From: a bacterium
GTDB lineage: Bacteria > Chloroflexota > Dormibacteria > UBA8260 > Bog-877
Assembly: GCA_021817025.1 (NCBI GenBank)
Contig: JAKAWF010000027.1
Span: 1 to 21,929 of the forward strand
Reading direction: 5' to 3'
DNA length: 21,929 nucleotides
The notes below the pieces were generated by a model. It was not told where the DNA came from, made no database searches, and saw only the letters and a list, made by a program, of their open reading frames with translations. A program made the translations under genes and the position numbers. Shown here piece by piece: positions 9,524-16,875 of the stretch (within the stretch, counting starts at the first letter, position 1; each line of letters starts with the position of its first letter).

Positions 9524-10372
9524 TCAGCTGGCCGTGGGGGGAGGGGGCCGGACCGCCACCAGGGGCAGGTCGTGGGCTCGGGCCCACTCCTCCCACTCGA
9601 GGGCGGTACGTCCCATGAAGGCTGACGCGAGTGACTCCCGGCTGCCATCGGCCTCGAGGAGCGTGAGCAGCCGGCGCCAGAAGTGCGGCTCGAGCGCCGC
9701 CAGGGCAACGTGACCGGTGCTCGCCGCGTAGACCCCGTAGCCGGGCGATCCCCCTCCGAGCAAACCGTCGGGGGTGGTCAGGCCGCGGCGGACCGGTTCC
9801 GCGAAGTGGTCGCAGACGTCGGCCAGGGCGACCTCGCAGTACGACGAGGCTCCGGTGGCGGCCCGGTGGACCAGTGCCGCCAGCCCCTCGGTGACAGCCC
9901 GCTCGGCACCGGCGAGATCAGCCAGCGGGACGCGGGGCACCGCCGGGGTGGGCAGGAGCCCCGACGACGCCTGATAGGTCAGATCGTGGCCGGGACGATC
10001 CTGATCGGGAGCCGCGTGCCCGACGATCGCGACCTGGCACAGCTGGGGGAAGCGCCGCGTCAGGTGTGGCCAGGCCAGCCCGAGCCGGTCCAGCGCCGAG
10101 GGACGCGATGAAGTCAGGAGCAGGTCGGCGTCCGCGAGCAGGGCATCGAGCCGGCGTCTCCCGACCTCGTCCTTGAGGTCGATGACCATGATGTCCTGGC
10201 CGCGGGCCAGCTCGCCATACCAGTCGGGGGCGACGCCGCCGAGCGGGTCGCCCGACGGCGGCTCCACCTTGACCACGGCCGCCCCCAGCCCCGCGAGCCT
10301 CGCGGCGGCGACCGGTCCGGGGAGGTTCACGGCAAGGCTCACCACCCCAACGCCCTCGAGAGGACCCGACAT
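9524..10372 (-). CDS. CaiB/BaiF family, alpha-methylacyl-CoA racemase-like, short
   Basis: This is a family III CoA-transferase/racemase-fold protein. GHDLTY (128-133) and PLADLAG (149-155) keep the His and Asp that act as the two racemase bases in AMACR/MCR (here His129 and Asp152). LLGGGSPGYGVY and LAALEPHFW also match that group. Racemisation of 2-methylacyl-CoA would let methyl-branched chains enter beta-oxidation. The protein has 282 residues against roughly 360 in characterised racemases. It lacks the usual C-terminal tail and has a shortened linker, ending in a Pro run encoded by a C-rich tract that could hide an indel. ATG 10372 with GAGG just upstream is the start. It is the first gene of the operon. 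Confidence 0.82.
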   Translation of the reverse strand: MSGPLEGVGVVSLAVNLPGPVAAARLAGLGAAVVKVEPPSGDPLGGVAPDWYGELARGQDIMVIDLKDEVGRRRLDALLADADLLLTSSRPSALDRLGLAWPHLTRRFPQLCQVAIVGHAAPDQDRPGHDLTYQASSGLLPTPAVPRVPLADLAGAERAVTEGLAALVHRAATGASSYCEVALADVCDHFAEPVRRGLTTPDGLLGGGSPGYGVYAASTGHVALAALEPHFWRRLLTLLEADGSRESLASAFMGRTALEWEEWARAHDLPLVAVRPPPPTAS

Positions 10373-10758
10373 CTGCACCTCGTTGACGCCCGAAACGGAG
10401 TGGCCTCGGGCTTTCCGAGGATGTCCCACTCGGCATGGAAACTCGGGAGGATTCCGCCTTGGATCATACGCTGCGGGAGCCTTCGCACCAGCTGGCGAGG
10501 AGCTCGTCGAAGGGGACAGGCTCGTCGCCGTTTGGACCGAGCCCCCGAGCAAGAGTTTGGCCAGACGCCGCCGCAACCGGGGCAGCGCCGGGCGCCATGA
10601 GACTGACCTTGTGGCGCCTCATGGGGGCCGGATGCCCGGGGCATCCCCACCTGACGCGCACTGCCGGGTCGCTGCTCCCCGGCCGGGCGCCAACCCTTGT
10701 CCTGCTCGGCCACGGACTTTCAGCGACTTCCCAACCGGGACCCTCAAGCCGCGGTAAG
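10373..10758. other. Intergenic stretch without a recognisable gene
   Basis: This stretch separates the beta-oxidation operon from the symporter terminator. Open frames exist on both strands but are Arg/Pro/Gly-rich, lack ribosome sites and match nothing I recognise. It holds only the weak promoter at 10463-10491 and an imperfect palindrome around 10412-10442 that I do not consider convincing. Confidence 0.5.
10463..10491 (-). promoter_or_regulatory. Candidate promoter of the beta-oxidation operon
   Basis: The minus strand reads TATGAT at 10468-10463, a good -10 for GC-rich DNA. CTGGTG lies 17 bases upstream at 10491-10486 and is a poor -35. It would give a leader of about 85-90 bases before the CaiB-like gene. 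Confidence 0.3.
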
Positions 10759-10791
10759 GAAGGGGCGAGCCCCGACCGGGCTCGCCCCTTC
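10759..10791 (-). terminator. Rho-independent-like terminator of the symporter gene
   Basis: A perfect 14-bp stem pairs 10759-10772 (GAAGGGGCGAGCCC) with 10778-10791 (GGGCTCGCCCCTTC) around the 5-base loop CGACC. It begins 11 bases beyond the symporter stop codon on the minus strand. The A/T-containing outer stem edges could make it work in either direction. Confidence 0.85.
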
Positions 10792-10802
10792 TTGGATCCG
10801 AC

Positions 10803-12221
10803 TCAGCTCGTCGCGGGGGCAGGGGCCGCCGCGGAGGTGTAATCCTCCATCGAAGCCTCCTCGAGTGTCCTGCCCATCGGCTCCGGCAGCGCCCAGAGGG
10901 TCAGCGCCACCCCAACCACCGCCACCCCGGCGAGGATACCCAGACTCCCTGGCAGTCCCAGGTACTTGACCGCACTGGGCATGAGCAGGGCAGCCACAAA
11001 CGCCCCAGTCTTGCCCCCAGCAGCGGAGATCCCGTCCGCGAACCCCCGGAAGACAGTTGGGAAAATCTCGGAAGGGTACACGAAAGTCGTCTCATTGGGC
11101 CCGAACTCGATGAAGAAGTAGGTCAGGCCATAGATGACCAAGAACAGGACTGGAATCTTGACAATTCCAGGAGCCACCCAGATCAGGCCGTAGCCCACCG
11201 CCATCATCGCGAATCCCTGCCACTGGATGCGCTTCCTCCCGATCTTGTCCATCAGCCACACGGCGGCCCAGTAGCCGGGCACCGCGAAGACCGCGAAGAT
11301 GATCGCAGCCACGATTGTGTTGTGCAGCAACGAGGCCTTGCCGAAGAGCGCCTTCAAGATGATCTGAGAGGAAACCCCGTTGCCGTAGAAGGCGATGTCC
11401 ATCAGCATCCAAGTGCCGGCTGTCCCGATCAACCTCTTGACGAAGACGGGACTGGTGATCGACAGTCCACGGCCCTTGAGATTGGCACCAGTCACCTCAG
11501 GTTGGACCGCCACCGACTGGCCAGTGGTCCACTGAACGGCGTCGGCGGTGGCCGCCAGATCACCCTTGATCGCCAGGCTGTACCGGGGGGTCTCCTTGAT
11601 CCTCCGGCGCAGGTAGATCACCGAGACAGCTGGGACCGCCCCAAAGGCCAGCATTAGCCGCCATGCGATCCCCGCCGGCACCCCGGTGCCAAGCAGCAAA
11701 GAGGCGAATAGCGGACCCGCGAGGAGCCCGAATCCCTGCATCGCGAAGACAGTGCCCACCAGCCGTCCGCGGTTGGGGCGGTTGGAGTACTCGGAGGTGA
11801 TCACAGCCGAAGTCGCGTAGTCACCCCCCACTCCAATCCCCACCACGATCCGGCAAAGGAAGAGGGCCAGAAAGTCACCGGTGAAGGCTGATGCGACTGC
11901 GCCTATCACCAACAGAGCCATCTCCGTGCCGTAGATCGCCTTCCGCCCAAAGACATCCATCAGGCGCCCGAACAACAAAGCTCCGATGACTGAAGCGAGC
12001 AGGGAGATCGAGTTGAGCAAGGAAAGTTCGGCGAGAGACAGATGGAAGATCGGAGTGAGGATCGCGGTGACGGTGCCGATGATGAAAAGGTCGTAGGCAT
12101 CGGTGAAGAACCCCATTCCCGCGGTCAGGACGGTGTACCAATGCTTGGAGTTCAGCGGTGCGTTGTCCATCTTTCCGTAGAGCGCTTGGGCGCTGTTCGA
12201 ACTGTCACTGCCGACTGGCAT
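10803..12221 (-). CDS. MFS phosphate:H+ symporter (PHT1/Pho84-like)
   Basis: This is an inner-membrane major facilitator protein of 472 residues with about 12 hydrophobic segments. Specific marks of the phosphate:H+ symporter family are GMGFFTDAYDLF (35-46), the MFS loop GRLMDVFGRK (85-94), GGDYATSAVITSEY (132-145), FAMQGFG (159-165), WMLMDIAFYGNGV (271-283) and GPNETTFVYPSEIFP (374-388). The acidic residues at 41, 45, 134 and 275 correspond to positions implicated in phosphate or proton binding in fungal and plant homologues. ATG 12221 is chosen over TTG 12224 because GAGGAG lies five bases upstream. A tandem 11-bp operator lies about 190 bases upstream, shared with the regulator and ABC operons. 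Phosphate as substrate is a strong family-based inference. Confidence 0.87.
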   Translation of the reverse strand: MPVGSDSSNSAQALYGKMDNAPLNSKHWYTVLTAGMGFFTDAYDLFIIGTVTAILTPIFHLSLAELSLLNSISLLASVIGALLFGRLMDVFGRKAIYGTEMALLVIGAVASAFTGDFLALFLCRIVVGIGVGGDYATSAVITSEYSNRPNRGRLVGTVFAMQGFGLLAGPLFASLLLGTGVPAGIAWRLMLAFGAVPAVSVIYLRRRIKETPRYSLAIKGDLAATADAVQWTTGQSVAVQPEVTGANLKGRGLSITSPVFVKRLIGTAGTWMLMDIAFYGNGVSSQIILKALFGKASLLHNTIVAAIIFAVFAVPGYWAAVWLMDKIGRKRIQWQGFAMMAVGYGLIWVAPGIVKIPVLFLVIYGLTYFFIEFGPNETTFVYPSEIFPTVFRGFADGISAAGGKTGAFVAALLMPSAVKYLGLPGSLGILAGVAVVGVALTLWALPEPMGRTLEEASMEDYTSAAAPAPATS

Positions 12222-12785
12222 CAAGACTCCTCATATAGCTGAGCGCGGTGAACCCCGCGCGCTGACAAGAAAATGAAGTCGCCGCGAAAAGTTGCTGGAG
12301 CCAAAGCCGCGACCGTCTGGCCGCCCCCTCCCCAGCCTCGCTCAGTGCTCCATAAAGGCCCTCCCCAGGTACCCGACATCCAACTGCCCCATGTTCTGGC
12401 CGCCTGGTTAGGGATTAGTTAAGAGACGTCTCGCAGTCTGGTCGCGAACCTCGACGCCGGGCGGCCCGGCCAGAAGATCTCAGCGGGCGTCAGTTTGCCC
12501 CGGTCGCTGTCCCAGCTGGGGCAACTGCGATCACAACCCCAATTGCTTCCAGACCTCCTGACCCAGGCGGGGAGTTGCTGTAGTCATTCCTGGCCCTCCA
12601 GGGAGTGACCCTGATCTCGTGGGACCTCCTGGACGTCCCCCGGACCTTGCCGGGCGCGTCGCACACTGACGCTTGGCTCCGCCCGCCAAGAGACGCCGAT
12701 CCGAACTCGCGCCACTGCGTCCCGCCGTCACGATGCCAACAGCTCTGGATTTCGCTTCGAACTCGTGCCGGCGGGGAACTTCTGG
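12222..12785. other. Leader and intergenic region upstream of the symporter
   Basis: No gene is supported here. The region holds the symporter ribosome site (GAGGAG just above 12226), a small hairpin (GCGCGG 12243-12248 with CCGCGC 12255-12260) in the predicted leader, and the operator/promoter at 12391-12421. The stretch 12430-12785, just past the regulator stop, shows only Pro/Arg/Ser-rich open frames without coding character. Confidence 0.5.
12391..12421 (-). promoter_or_regulatory. Operator/promoter S1 of the symporter (11-bp tandem repeat)
   Basis: In the direction of the symporter gene, TAAC occurs at 12421-12418 and again exactly 11 bases later at 12410-12407, within CTCTTAACT-N4-CCTAACC. 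A -10-like GAACAT (12396-12391) starts 14 bases after the start of the second TAAC. The same two blocks and the same spacing occur in S2 (13459-13489). There is no recognisable -35, as expected when a PhoB/OmpR-type activator replaces it. The start site would be near 12384, giving a leader of about 160 bases. Confidence 0.6.
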
Positions 12786-13337
12786 TCAGGGCAGCGGTCC
12801 CGGTCGGGGGCTGTCCGGGCGGCATGGAACCTGCTCAAGCCAGGGCGAGAGTGGCCCCAACGGCGCCGGGGACACGGCGGGCCCGTGCGGGGGCCGGGCT
12901 GAGTCGACCGGCCCGGTCGAACGGTGGGCGACAGGAAGAACCGGGGCTGAGTCGAAGACGTAGCCGTAGCCCCGGACTGTGCGGATATGGGTCGGGTGGG
13001 CGGGATCCTCCTCGATCTTGGCCCGCAGCCAGCACATGTGAACCTTCAGGCTCCGGGACGGGCCGGATTCGGCTCCGCTGAACAGCTGCCCGAGCACCGT
13101 CCGGGAGACTATGCGGCCGGCGTGCTCCATGAGCACCTGGAGCACCGCCAGCTCTCTGGGCGATAGCGCCATGGGCTGTCCCCGGACCCGCAGCAGCCTG
13201 GCGGCAAGGTCGAGCTCGACGTCCCGGACCTGCAAGCGCTGCCCTGGAGCGGCCTCGCCTCCACCACCTGCTTCCAAGGTCCCCAGTGAGAGAGCACCGC
13301 CCCCTGAGGAGGATCTCGGTACGCGGCCATCGGTCAT
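12786..13337 (-). CDS. Orphan OmpR/PhoB-type winged-helix regulator, no receiver
   Basis: Residues 35-129 of 183 form a complete trans-reg-C winged helix. The segments are: RDVELDLAARLLRVRG; the helix pair ALSPRELAVLQVLMEHAGRIVS; the recognition helix around RSLKVHMCWLRAKIEED; and the wing HIRTVRGYGYVFD. This resembles PhoP/RegX3-type DNA-binding domains. A phospho-acceptor receiver domain is absent: the first 34 residues are Gly/Ser-rich, and upstream DNA holds its own promoter, not a broken receiver. The C-terminal 54 residues are Pro-rich and unassigned. ATG 13337 lacks a clear ribosome site, so the start is uncertain. Operators of the 11-bp class lie upstream of this gene, the symporter and the ABC operon. 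I infer that it binds them. Confidence 0.78.
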   Translation of the reverse strand: MTDGRVPRSSSGGGALSLGTLEAGGGGEAAPGQRLQVRDVELDLAARLLRVRGQPMALSPRELAVLQVLMEHAGRIVSRTVLGQLFSGAESGPSRSLKVHMCWLRAKIEEDPAHPTHIRTVRGYGYVFDSAPVLPVAHRSTGPVDSARPPHGPAVSPAPLGPLSPWLEQVPCRPDSPRPGPLP

Positions 13338-13458
13338 CTCGAATGGTGAGGGGTGACGGCAGCAGTCACGGAGGCGTCCCGGGTCACCCGAAGCGCGCGG
13401 AGGGGGCCCGTGTCGTCGATAGCGCTCCGCCTCGAAATGCCAGTCATCCGCACGCCAG

Positions 13459-13489
13459 ATCTTCGGGGGCGGAGGTTAGGACCGAGTTA
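13459..13489 (-). promoter_or_regulatory. Operator/promoter S2 of the winged-helix regulator
   Basis: Read toward the regulator gene, TAAC lies at 13489-13486 and 13478-13475, exactly 11 bases apart, within CTCTTAACT-N4-CCTAACC, identical to S1 in both conserved blocks. GAAGAT (13464-13459) starts 14 bases after the start of the second TAAC, matching GAACAT of S1 in place and sequence. It predicts a start near 13452 and autoregulation. Confidence 0.6.
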
Positions 13490-13810
13490 AGAGCGTTCCG
13501 CTCGCTCGCCCAGATCCCGGATCCCGCCAGTGAATTGGCCGATCCTGGACCAGATCTCGCCTTCGCAGCCCCTGGGCGCTGGGCGCCGCCGCTTGAGTCC
13601 TCCCCTGGTCGGCGCCCATCGCTGACTCCAGACGCCGCCCTCGACCCCCGCTCCCCCCGCCATTCCCCCAGGAGAGACGCTCGTCCTTGCCGCCGGGCGG
13701 CTCGCGTCCCGTTGACGTATGCCTCGGCCGACGGGAAGAACGTGGACCCGAGCCGAATTCACAGTGGTGGGCCGACTCAGCCCTTGGCAGTGCGCGTCCG
13801 GATCGCGGCT

Positions 13811-13863
13811 TAAGCAGTCCATAACAAGTCGATAACAGTCCCTTAAGAAGGGCCCGGTAGGTT
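13811..13863 (+). promoter_or_regulatory. Operator/promoter S3 of the ABC operon (four 11-bp repeats)
   Basis: TAAG, TAAC, TAAC and TAAG start at 13811, 13822, 13833 and 13844, each exactly 11 bases from the last. The intervening 7-mers (CAGTCCA, AAGTCGA, AGTCCCT) share AGTC. This 7+4 arrangement is that of a Pho box, in which PhoB dimers bind 11-bp direct repeats. TAGGTT (13858-13863) starts 14 bases after the start of the last block and can serve as -10; there is no -35. The site precedes the substrate-binding protein gene by about 100 bases, in the same gene-relative orientation as S1 and S2. Confidence 0.68.
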
Positions 13864-13944
13864 CAGGGCCAGGCGTCCTGGAGGGGCCGGACGCAGCCCC
13901 TGCCGGTCTGCTCAGACGGGACGATCACAAAGGGAGGAGCGACT
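13864..13944 (+). other. Leader of the ABC operon with ribosome site
   Basis: The predicted 5' leader (from about 13870) can fold. GCGTCC (13873-13878) pairs with GGACGC (13889-13894), competing with GGGGC (13883-13887) and GCCCC (13896-13900). GTCTG/CAGAC at 13906-13917 can form another stem. GGGAGGAG (13932-13939) is the ribosome site. Whether the alternative stems have a regulatory role is unknown. Confidence 0.35.
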
Positions 13945-15084
13945 GTGATGTTGATGCGTCGTATGTTGATGGCGGCTGGAGGGGCGGCCACGATTGCCGC
14001 AACGATGGCCGGTTGCGGCACCGTGGCCGCCACCGCGTCCAAGTCAGGTCACTTGGACTGGGCGACCGTGACCTCGGCACAGGCCGGGGGCGGCATGGCC
14101 GCGCTGGTCAAGGCGGCCAAGTCGGAGGGGACGCTGACAGTCATCGCCCTGCCCCCGAACTGGGCCAACTATGGAGCGATCGAGGCGGCCTTCACCAAGA
14201 AGTACGGAATCAAGATCGTCAGCGAGAACCCCGAGGGGTCGAGCGCGCAGGAGGTCAGCTCGCTCAAGCAGCTGCAGGGGACCAGCCGTGAACCCGATGT
14301 GATTGATGTCGCCCCTCAATTCGCCGTTGAAGCCCAGCAGCAGGGTCTGCTGGCTCCCTACCGGGTGGCGAGCTGGAGCCAGATCCCCGCCGCGGAAAAG
14401 GCGAGCAACGGAACCTGGTATTACGACTACGGCGGCTACATCTCCATCGGCTACAACGCCGCGCTGATCCACCAGCCGCCGCAGACATTTCAGGACTTGC
14501 TCCAGTCGCAATTCCACGGAGGGGTGGGGCTCGACGGCGACCCGACCGATTCGGGGGCTGCCTTCGCCGGCGTTTTCGCCGCCGCGCTTGCCAATGGCGG
14601 CTCGTTCAGCAACATCGCCCCCGGGATCCAGTTCTTCAAGGAGCTGGCTCAGAAGGGCAACTACGTGCCGGTGTTCTCCACGGCTGCGACCATTGCCAGT
14701 GGCCAGGTGCGGGCCTCCATCGACTGGTCGTATCTGAACGCGGCGTACGCCCAAGCGCTGAAGGGACGCGTGGACTGGAAGGTCTTGATCCCCAGCAGCG
14801 CCCACTACGCCGCTTACTACGCTCAGGCGATCAGCAAGTCCGCTCCCCACCCTGCCGCGGCTCGGCTGTGGGAGGAGTTCCTCTATTCACCCGCGGGCCA
14901 GAACCTCTGGCTCCAGGGTTACGCCCTGCCCGTCCTGCTGCCCAGCATGATCAAGGATCACACCGTGAACAAGACCTATCTGGCCGCCGTTCCGTCGGTG
15001 TCCGGCACCCCGGAGTTCCCCACCGCGTCCGAGGCGGCCGCTGCCGAACAGCTGGTGCTCAAGGGCTGGCCATCGGTAGGGTGA
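13945..15084 (+). CDS. ABC transporter substrate-binding lipoprotein
   Basis: This is a secreted solute-binding protein of 379 residues, of the extracellular solute-binding family 1/FbpA-PotD fold group. A signal peptide begins with MRR followed by an Ala-rich hydrophobic stretch and a lipobox MAGC, with Cys24 as the likely lipidated residue. GTLTVIALPPNWANYGAIEAAF begins the mature fold, with DVIDVAPQ and YISIGYNAAL typical of ligand-cleft segments. Sequence alone does not name the ligand. The Pho-box-like promoter and the downstream phosphoesterases suggest an organophosphate or phosphonate; iron and polyamine relatives share the fold. The start is GTG 13945 after GGGAGGAG, with ATG 13948 equally possible. 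Confidence 0.85.
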   Translation: MMLMRRMLMAAGGAATIAATMAGCGTVAATASKSGHLDWATVTSAQAGGGMAALVKAAKSEGTLTVIALPPNWANYGAIEAAFTKKYGIKIVSENPEGSSAQEVSSLKQLQGTSREPDVIDVAPQFAVEAQQQGLLAPYRVASWSQIPAAEKASNGTWYYDYGGYISIGYNAALIHQPPQTFQDLLQSQFHGGVGLDGDPTDSGAAFAGVFAAALANGGSFSNIAPGIQFFKELAQKGNYVPVFSTAATIASGQVRASIDWSYLNAAYAQALKGRVDWKVLIPSSAHYAAYYAQAISKSAPHPAAARLWEEFLYSPAGQNLWLQGYALPVLLPSMIKDHTVNKTYLAAVPSVSGTPEFPTASEAAAAEQLVLKGWPSVG

Positions 15085-15121
15085 GCCCAGGGTCAACCAA
15101 GCTGTAGGGCAGGTCCAGCAA

Positions 15122-16039
15122 GTGGATTCTCTAGCGCCCGGCCCCGTGCTCGCCGTCGCTGACGAGCACGGGGGTCGACGGCTGCGCGACCGCTGGCGGG
15201 CGCACCAGGCCACCCTCGGAGTGCTGCCGTTCGTCGCCTACCTCACGGTGTTTCTGATCGTTCCAGCGGGATCGGTGGTGGTGGACGCCTTTCTCAACAA
15301 CCACGGCCAGTTCACCCTGGCCAATCTGGCAGCCTCGGTGCAGGGAGTCTACCTGCAGTCCTACCTCACCAGCCTGGAGCTTTCGAGCGTCTCGGGGGCA
15401 GTTGCTGCGATCATCGGCTTGATCATCGCGTTGGCCCTGGTCGCCGCCCCCGGCGGAGGCCTGCTGCGGCGGGTCGTGACCACCGGCTCGGGAGTGCTGG
15501 CCAACACTGGGGGCATCCCACTCGCCTTTGCCTTCATCGCGGCCCTCGGCAACTTCGGCATCGTCACCGGAATCCTCGCTCGTCTGGGCTTCAACCCATA
15601 TCAGGCGGGCTTCTCGCTCTACTCGCTGACCGGGTTGGCCGTGGTCTACATATACTTCCTGGTTCCGCTCATGGTGCTGGTGATGCTGCCGGCGGTGGAT
15701 GGATTGCGCCAGGAGTGGTTCGATGCCGCCGCCAGCCTGGGGGCGCGACGACGGGACTTCTGGCGCCATGTCGGCATTCCGGTGCTGGGACCAGCTTTCC
15801 TCGCCGGCCTGATGGTGCTGTTCACCGATGCCTTCGCCGCCTACGCCACTGCGGCGGCGCTGACCAACGGGGTGATCCCCCTGGTGCCGATCCAGATCGG
15901 CTCCCTGGTCTCCGGCAACGTGCTGCCTGCGGAGGCCAACCTGGGGGCAGCCTTGGGGCTGGGGATGATCGTGGTGGTGGCGGTCGCCGCCTCCGCGTAC
16001 GCATTTGTTCAGAGCCGGGCCTCGCGATGGATGCGCTGA
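15122..16039 (+). CDS. ABC transporter permease, first subunit
   Basis: This is an inner-membrane permease of 305 residues with about six hydrophobic segments (for example 31-55, 90-110, 130-152, 168-192, 222-248 and 275-297). The EAA loop that docks on the ATPase reads EWFDAAASLGARRRDFWRHV and continues GIP (198-220). It begins 37 bases after the binding-protein gene. The GTG start at 15122 has only a weak ribosome site (GGGCAGG). A strong stem-loop covers codons 7-18, so a start farther downstream is possible. It overlaps the next permease by 13 bases. Confidence 0.88.
   Translation: MDSLAPGPVLAVADEHGGRRLRDRWRAHQATLGVLPFVAYLTVFLIVPAGSVVVDAFLNNHGQFTLANLAASVQGVYLQSYLTSLELSSVSGAVAAIIGLIIALALVAAPGGGLLRRVVTTGSGVLANTGGIPLAFAFIAALGNFGIVTGILARLGFNPYQAGFSLYSLTGLAVVYIYFLVPLMVLVMLPAVDGLRQEWFDAAASLGARRRDFWRHVGIPVLGPAFLAGLMVLFTDAFAAYATAAALTNGVIPLVPIQIGSLVSGNVLPAEANLGAALGLGMIVVVAVAASAYAFVQSRASRWMR
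15142..15173 (+). other. Perfect 11-bp stem-loop at the start of the permease gene
   Basis: CCCCGTGCTCG (15142-15152) pairs perfectly with CGAGCACGGGG (15163-15173) around a 10-base loop. It lies 58 bases past the binding-protein stop and within the first 18 codons of the annotated permease. No U-tract follows. A position between binding protein and permease is where transport operons often carry a stem that protects the upstream mRNA. Confidence 0.6.
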
Positions 16040-16875
16040 CCGGTACCCGGGCGGTCCGCCCCGGCCCCGTCCGGGGGAAGGCAGCCCTCGGGCTGGGGCG
16101 CGGCTTCGGAGTAACCGTGCTCCTGGTCGCTGCCCTCTACTTCACCATTCCGATGCTGGCAGCGGCCCTCTTCAGTTTTGAGGGCGTGGGGGGGCGTCCC
16201 AGCCTGCAGGCGTACCAGCAGGCGTTCTCGGAGCCTCAGATTTGGCCCGACCTCGCGCTCTCCCTGGAGATCGCCGCCGGCACCATCGCCATCACCTTGG
16301 CGCTGCTGGTGCCAACCGTGATCTGGGTGAACTTGCGGTTGCCTCGGCTGCGGCGAATTCTGGAGGGTCTCTCCCTGCTGCCGCTGGCCACCCCACCGGT
16401 GGTCTTGGTGTTGGGGATCCTGGTGGCGTTCCATGGGCTTCCCAACCTGATCGTGGGCACCCCGGTAATCCTGGCCCTGGAATATGTGGTGCTGGTGGTG
16501 CCCTACTCGTACCGGATCCTGAACTCCGGAGTCCAGGCGATCGACATTCACACCCTGGTCGACGCTTCACGTTCGCTGGGGGCGGGTTGGGGGCAGGTGC
16601 TCCGGAGGGTGCTGTTGCCCAACATGCAGGGCTCGCTGCTCAGCGCCTCATTCATAACCCTGGCCCTGGTGTTGGGGGAATACGTGGTGGCCAGTCTGCT
16701 CACCTTCAACACCTTCCCCGTGTTCTTGGAACAGGTCGGGCAGAATCGAGCCGGGGAGGCGGTGGCGCTTTCCACCTTCGCTCTGGCTTTCACCTGGGTG
16801 GCGCTTCTGGCAATCTCGCTGCTCTCGGGGTGGCGGCGGCGGAAGCGGCGTCCTCAAGAGGTCGGGGCGGAGTGA
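16027..16875 (+). CDS. ABC transporter permease, second subunit
   Basis: This is the partner inner-membrane permease, 282 residues with about six hydrophobic segments. Its EAA loop TLVDASRSLGAGWGQVLRR continues VLLPNM (176-200), and SLLPLATPPVVLVLG is typical of the PotC/FbpB-like permeases. The open frame extends upstream to 15715, but that part is antisense-like low-complexity sequence inside the first permease. ATG 16027 is therefore preferred, giving a 13-base overlap with the previous gene and likely coupled translation. The C-terminus is basic (WRRRKRR), consistent with the cytoplasmic side. Confidence 0.88.
   Translation: MDALTGTRAVRPGPVRGKAALGLGRGFGVTVLLVAALYFTIPMLAAALFSFEGVGGRPSLQAYQQAFSEPQIWPDLALSLEIAAGTIAITLALLVPTVIWVNLRLPRLRRILEGLSLLPLATPPVVLVLGILVAFHGLPNLIVGTPVILALEYVVLVVPYSYRILNSGVQAIDIHTLVDASRSLGAGWGQVLRRVLLPNMQGSLLSASFITLALVLGEYVVASLLTFNTFPVFLEQVGQNRAGEAVALSTFALAFTWVALLAISLLSGWRRRKRRPQEVGAE

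Noticed and set aside
8014..9618. Long plus-strand open frame (534 codons) opposite the second ligase
   Set aside because: It is antisense to a gene with all ANL motifs, and its composition is that of a shadow frame.
10412..10442. Imperfect palindrome upstream of the CaiB-like gene as a TetR-type operator
   Set aside because: The arms match only in part (TTTCCGAG against CTCGG-N3-GGAAA), and no regulator gene is adjacent.
10435..10842. Small plus-strand gene between the CaiB-like gene and the symporter
   Set aside because: It runs through the perfect terminator hairpin, lacks a ribosome site and has no recognisable domain.
12247..12253. GTTCACC (minus strand), the half-site of the classical actinobacterial Pho box
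   Set aside because: It is a single copy without an 11-bp partner and lies inside a small hairpin, so it is probably chance.
15715..16026. Upstream extension of the second permease
   Set aside because: It lies within the first permease gene in another frame, is Gly/Arg-rich and has no membrane character; the homologous N-terminus begins at 16027.
16242..16871. Upstream extension of the ATPase frame
   Set aside because: It overlaps the second permease out of frame. The GTGA junction at 16872 and the family N-terminus set the start.
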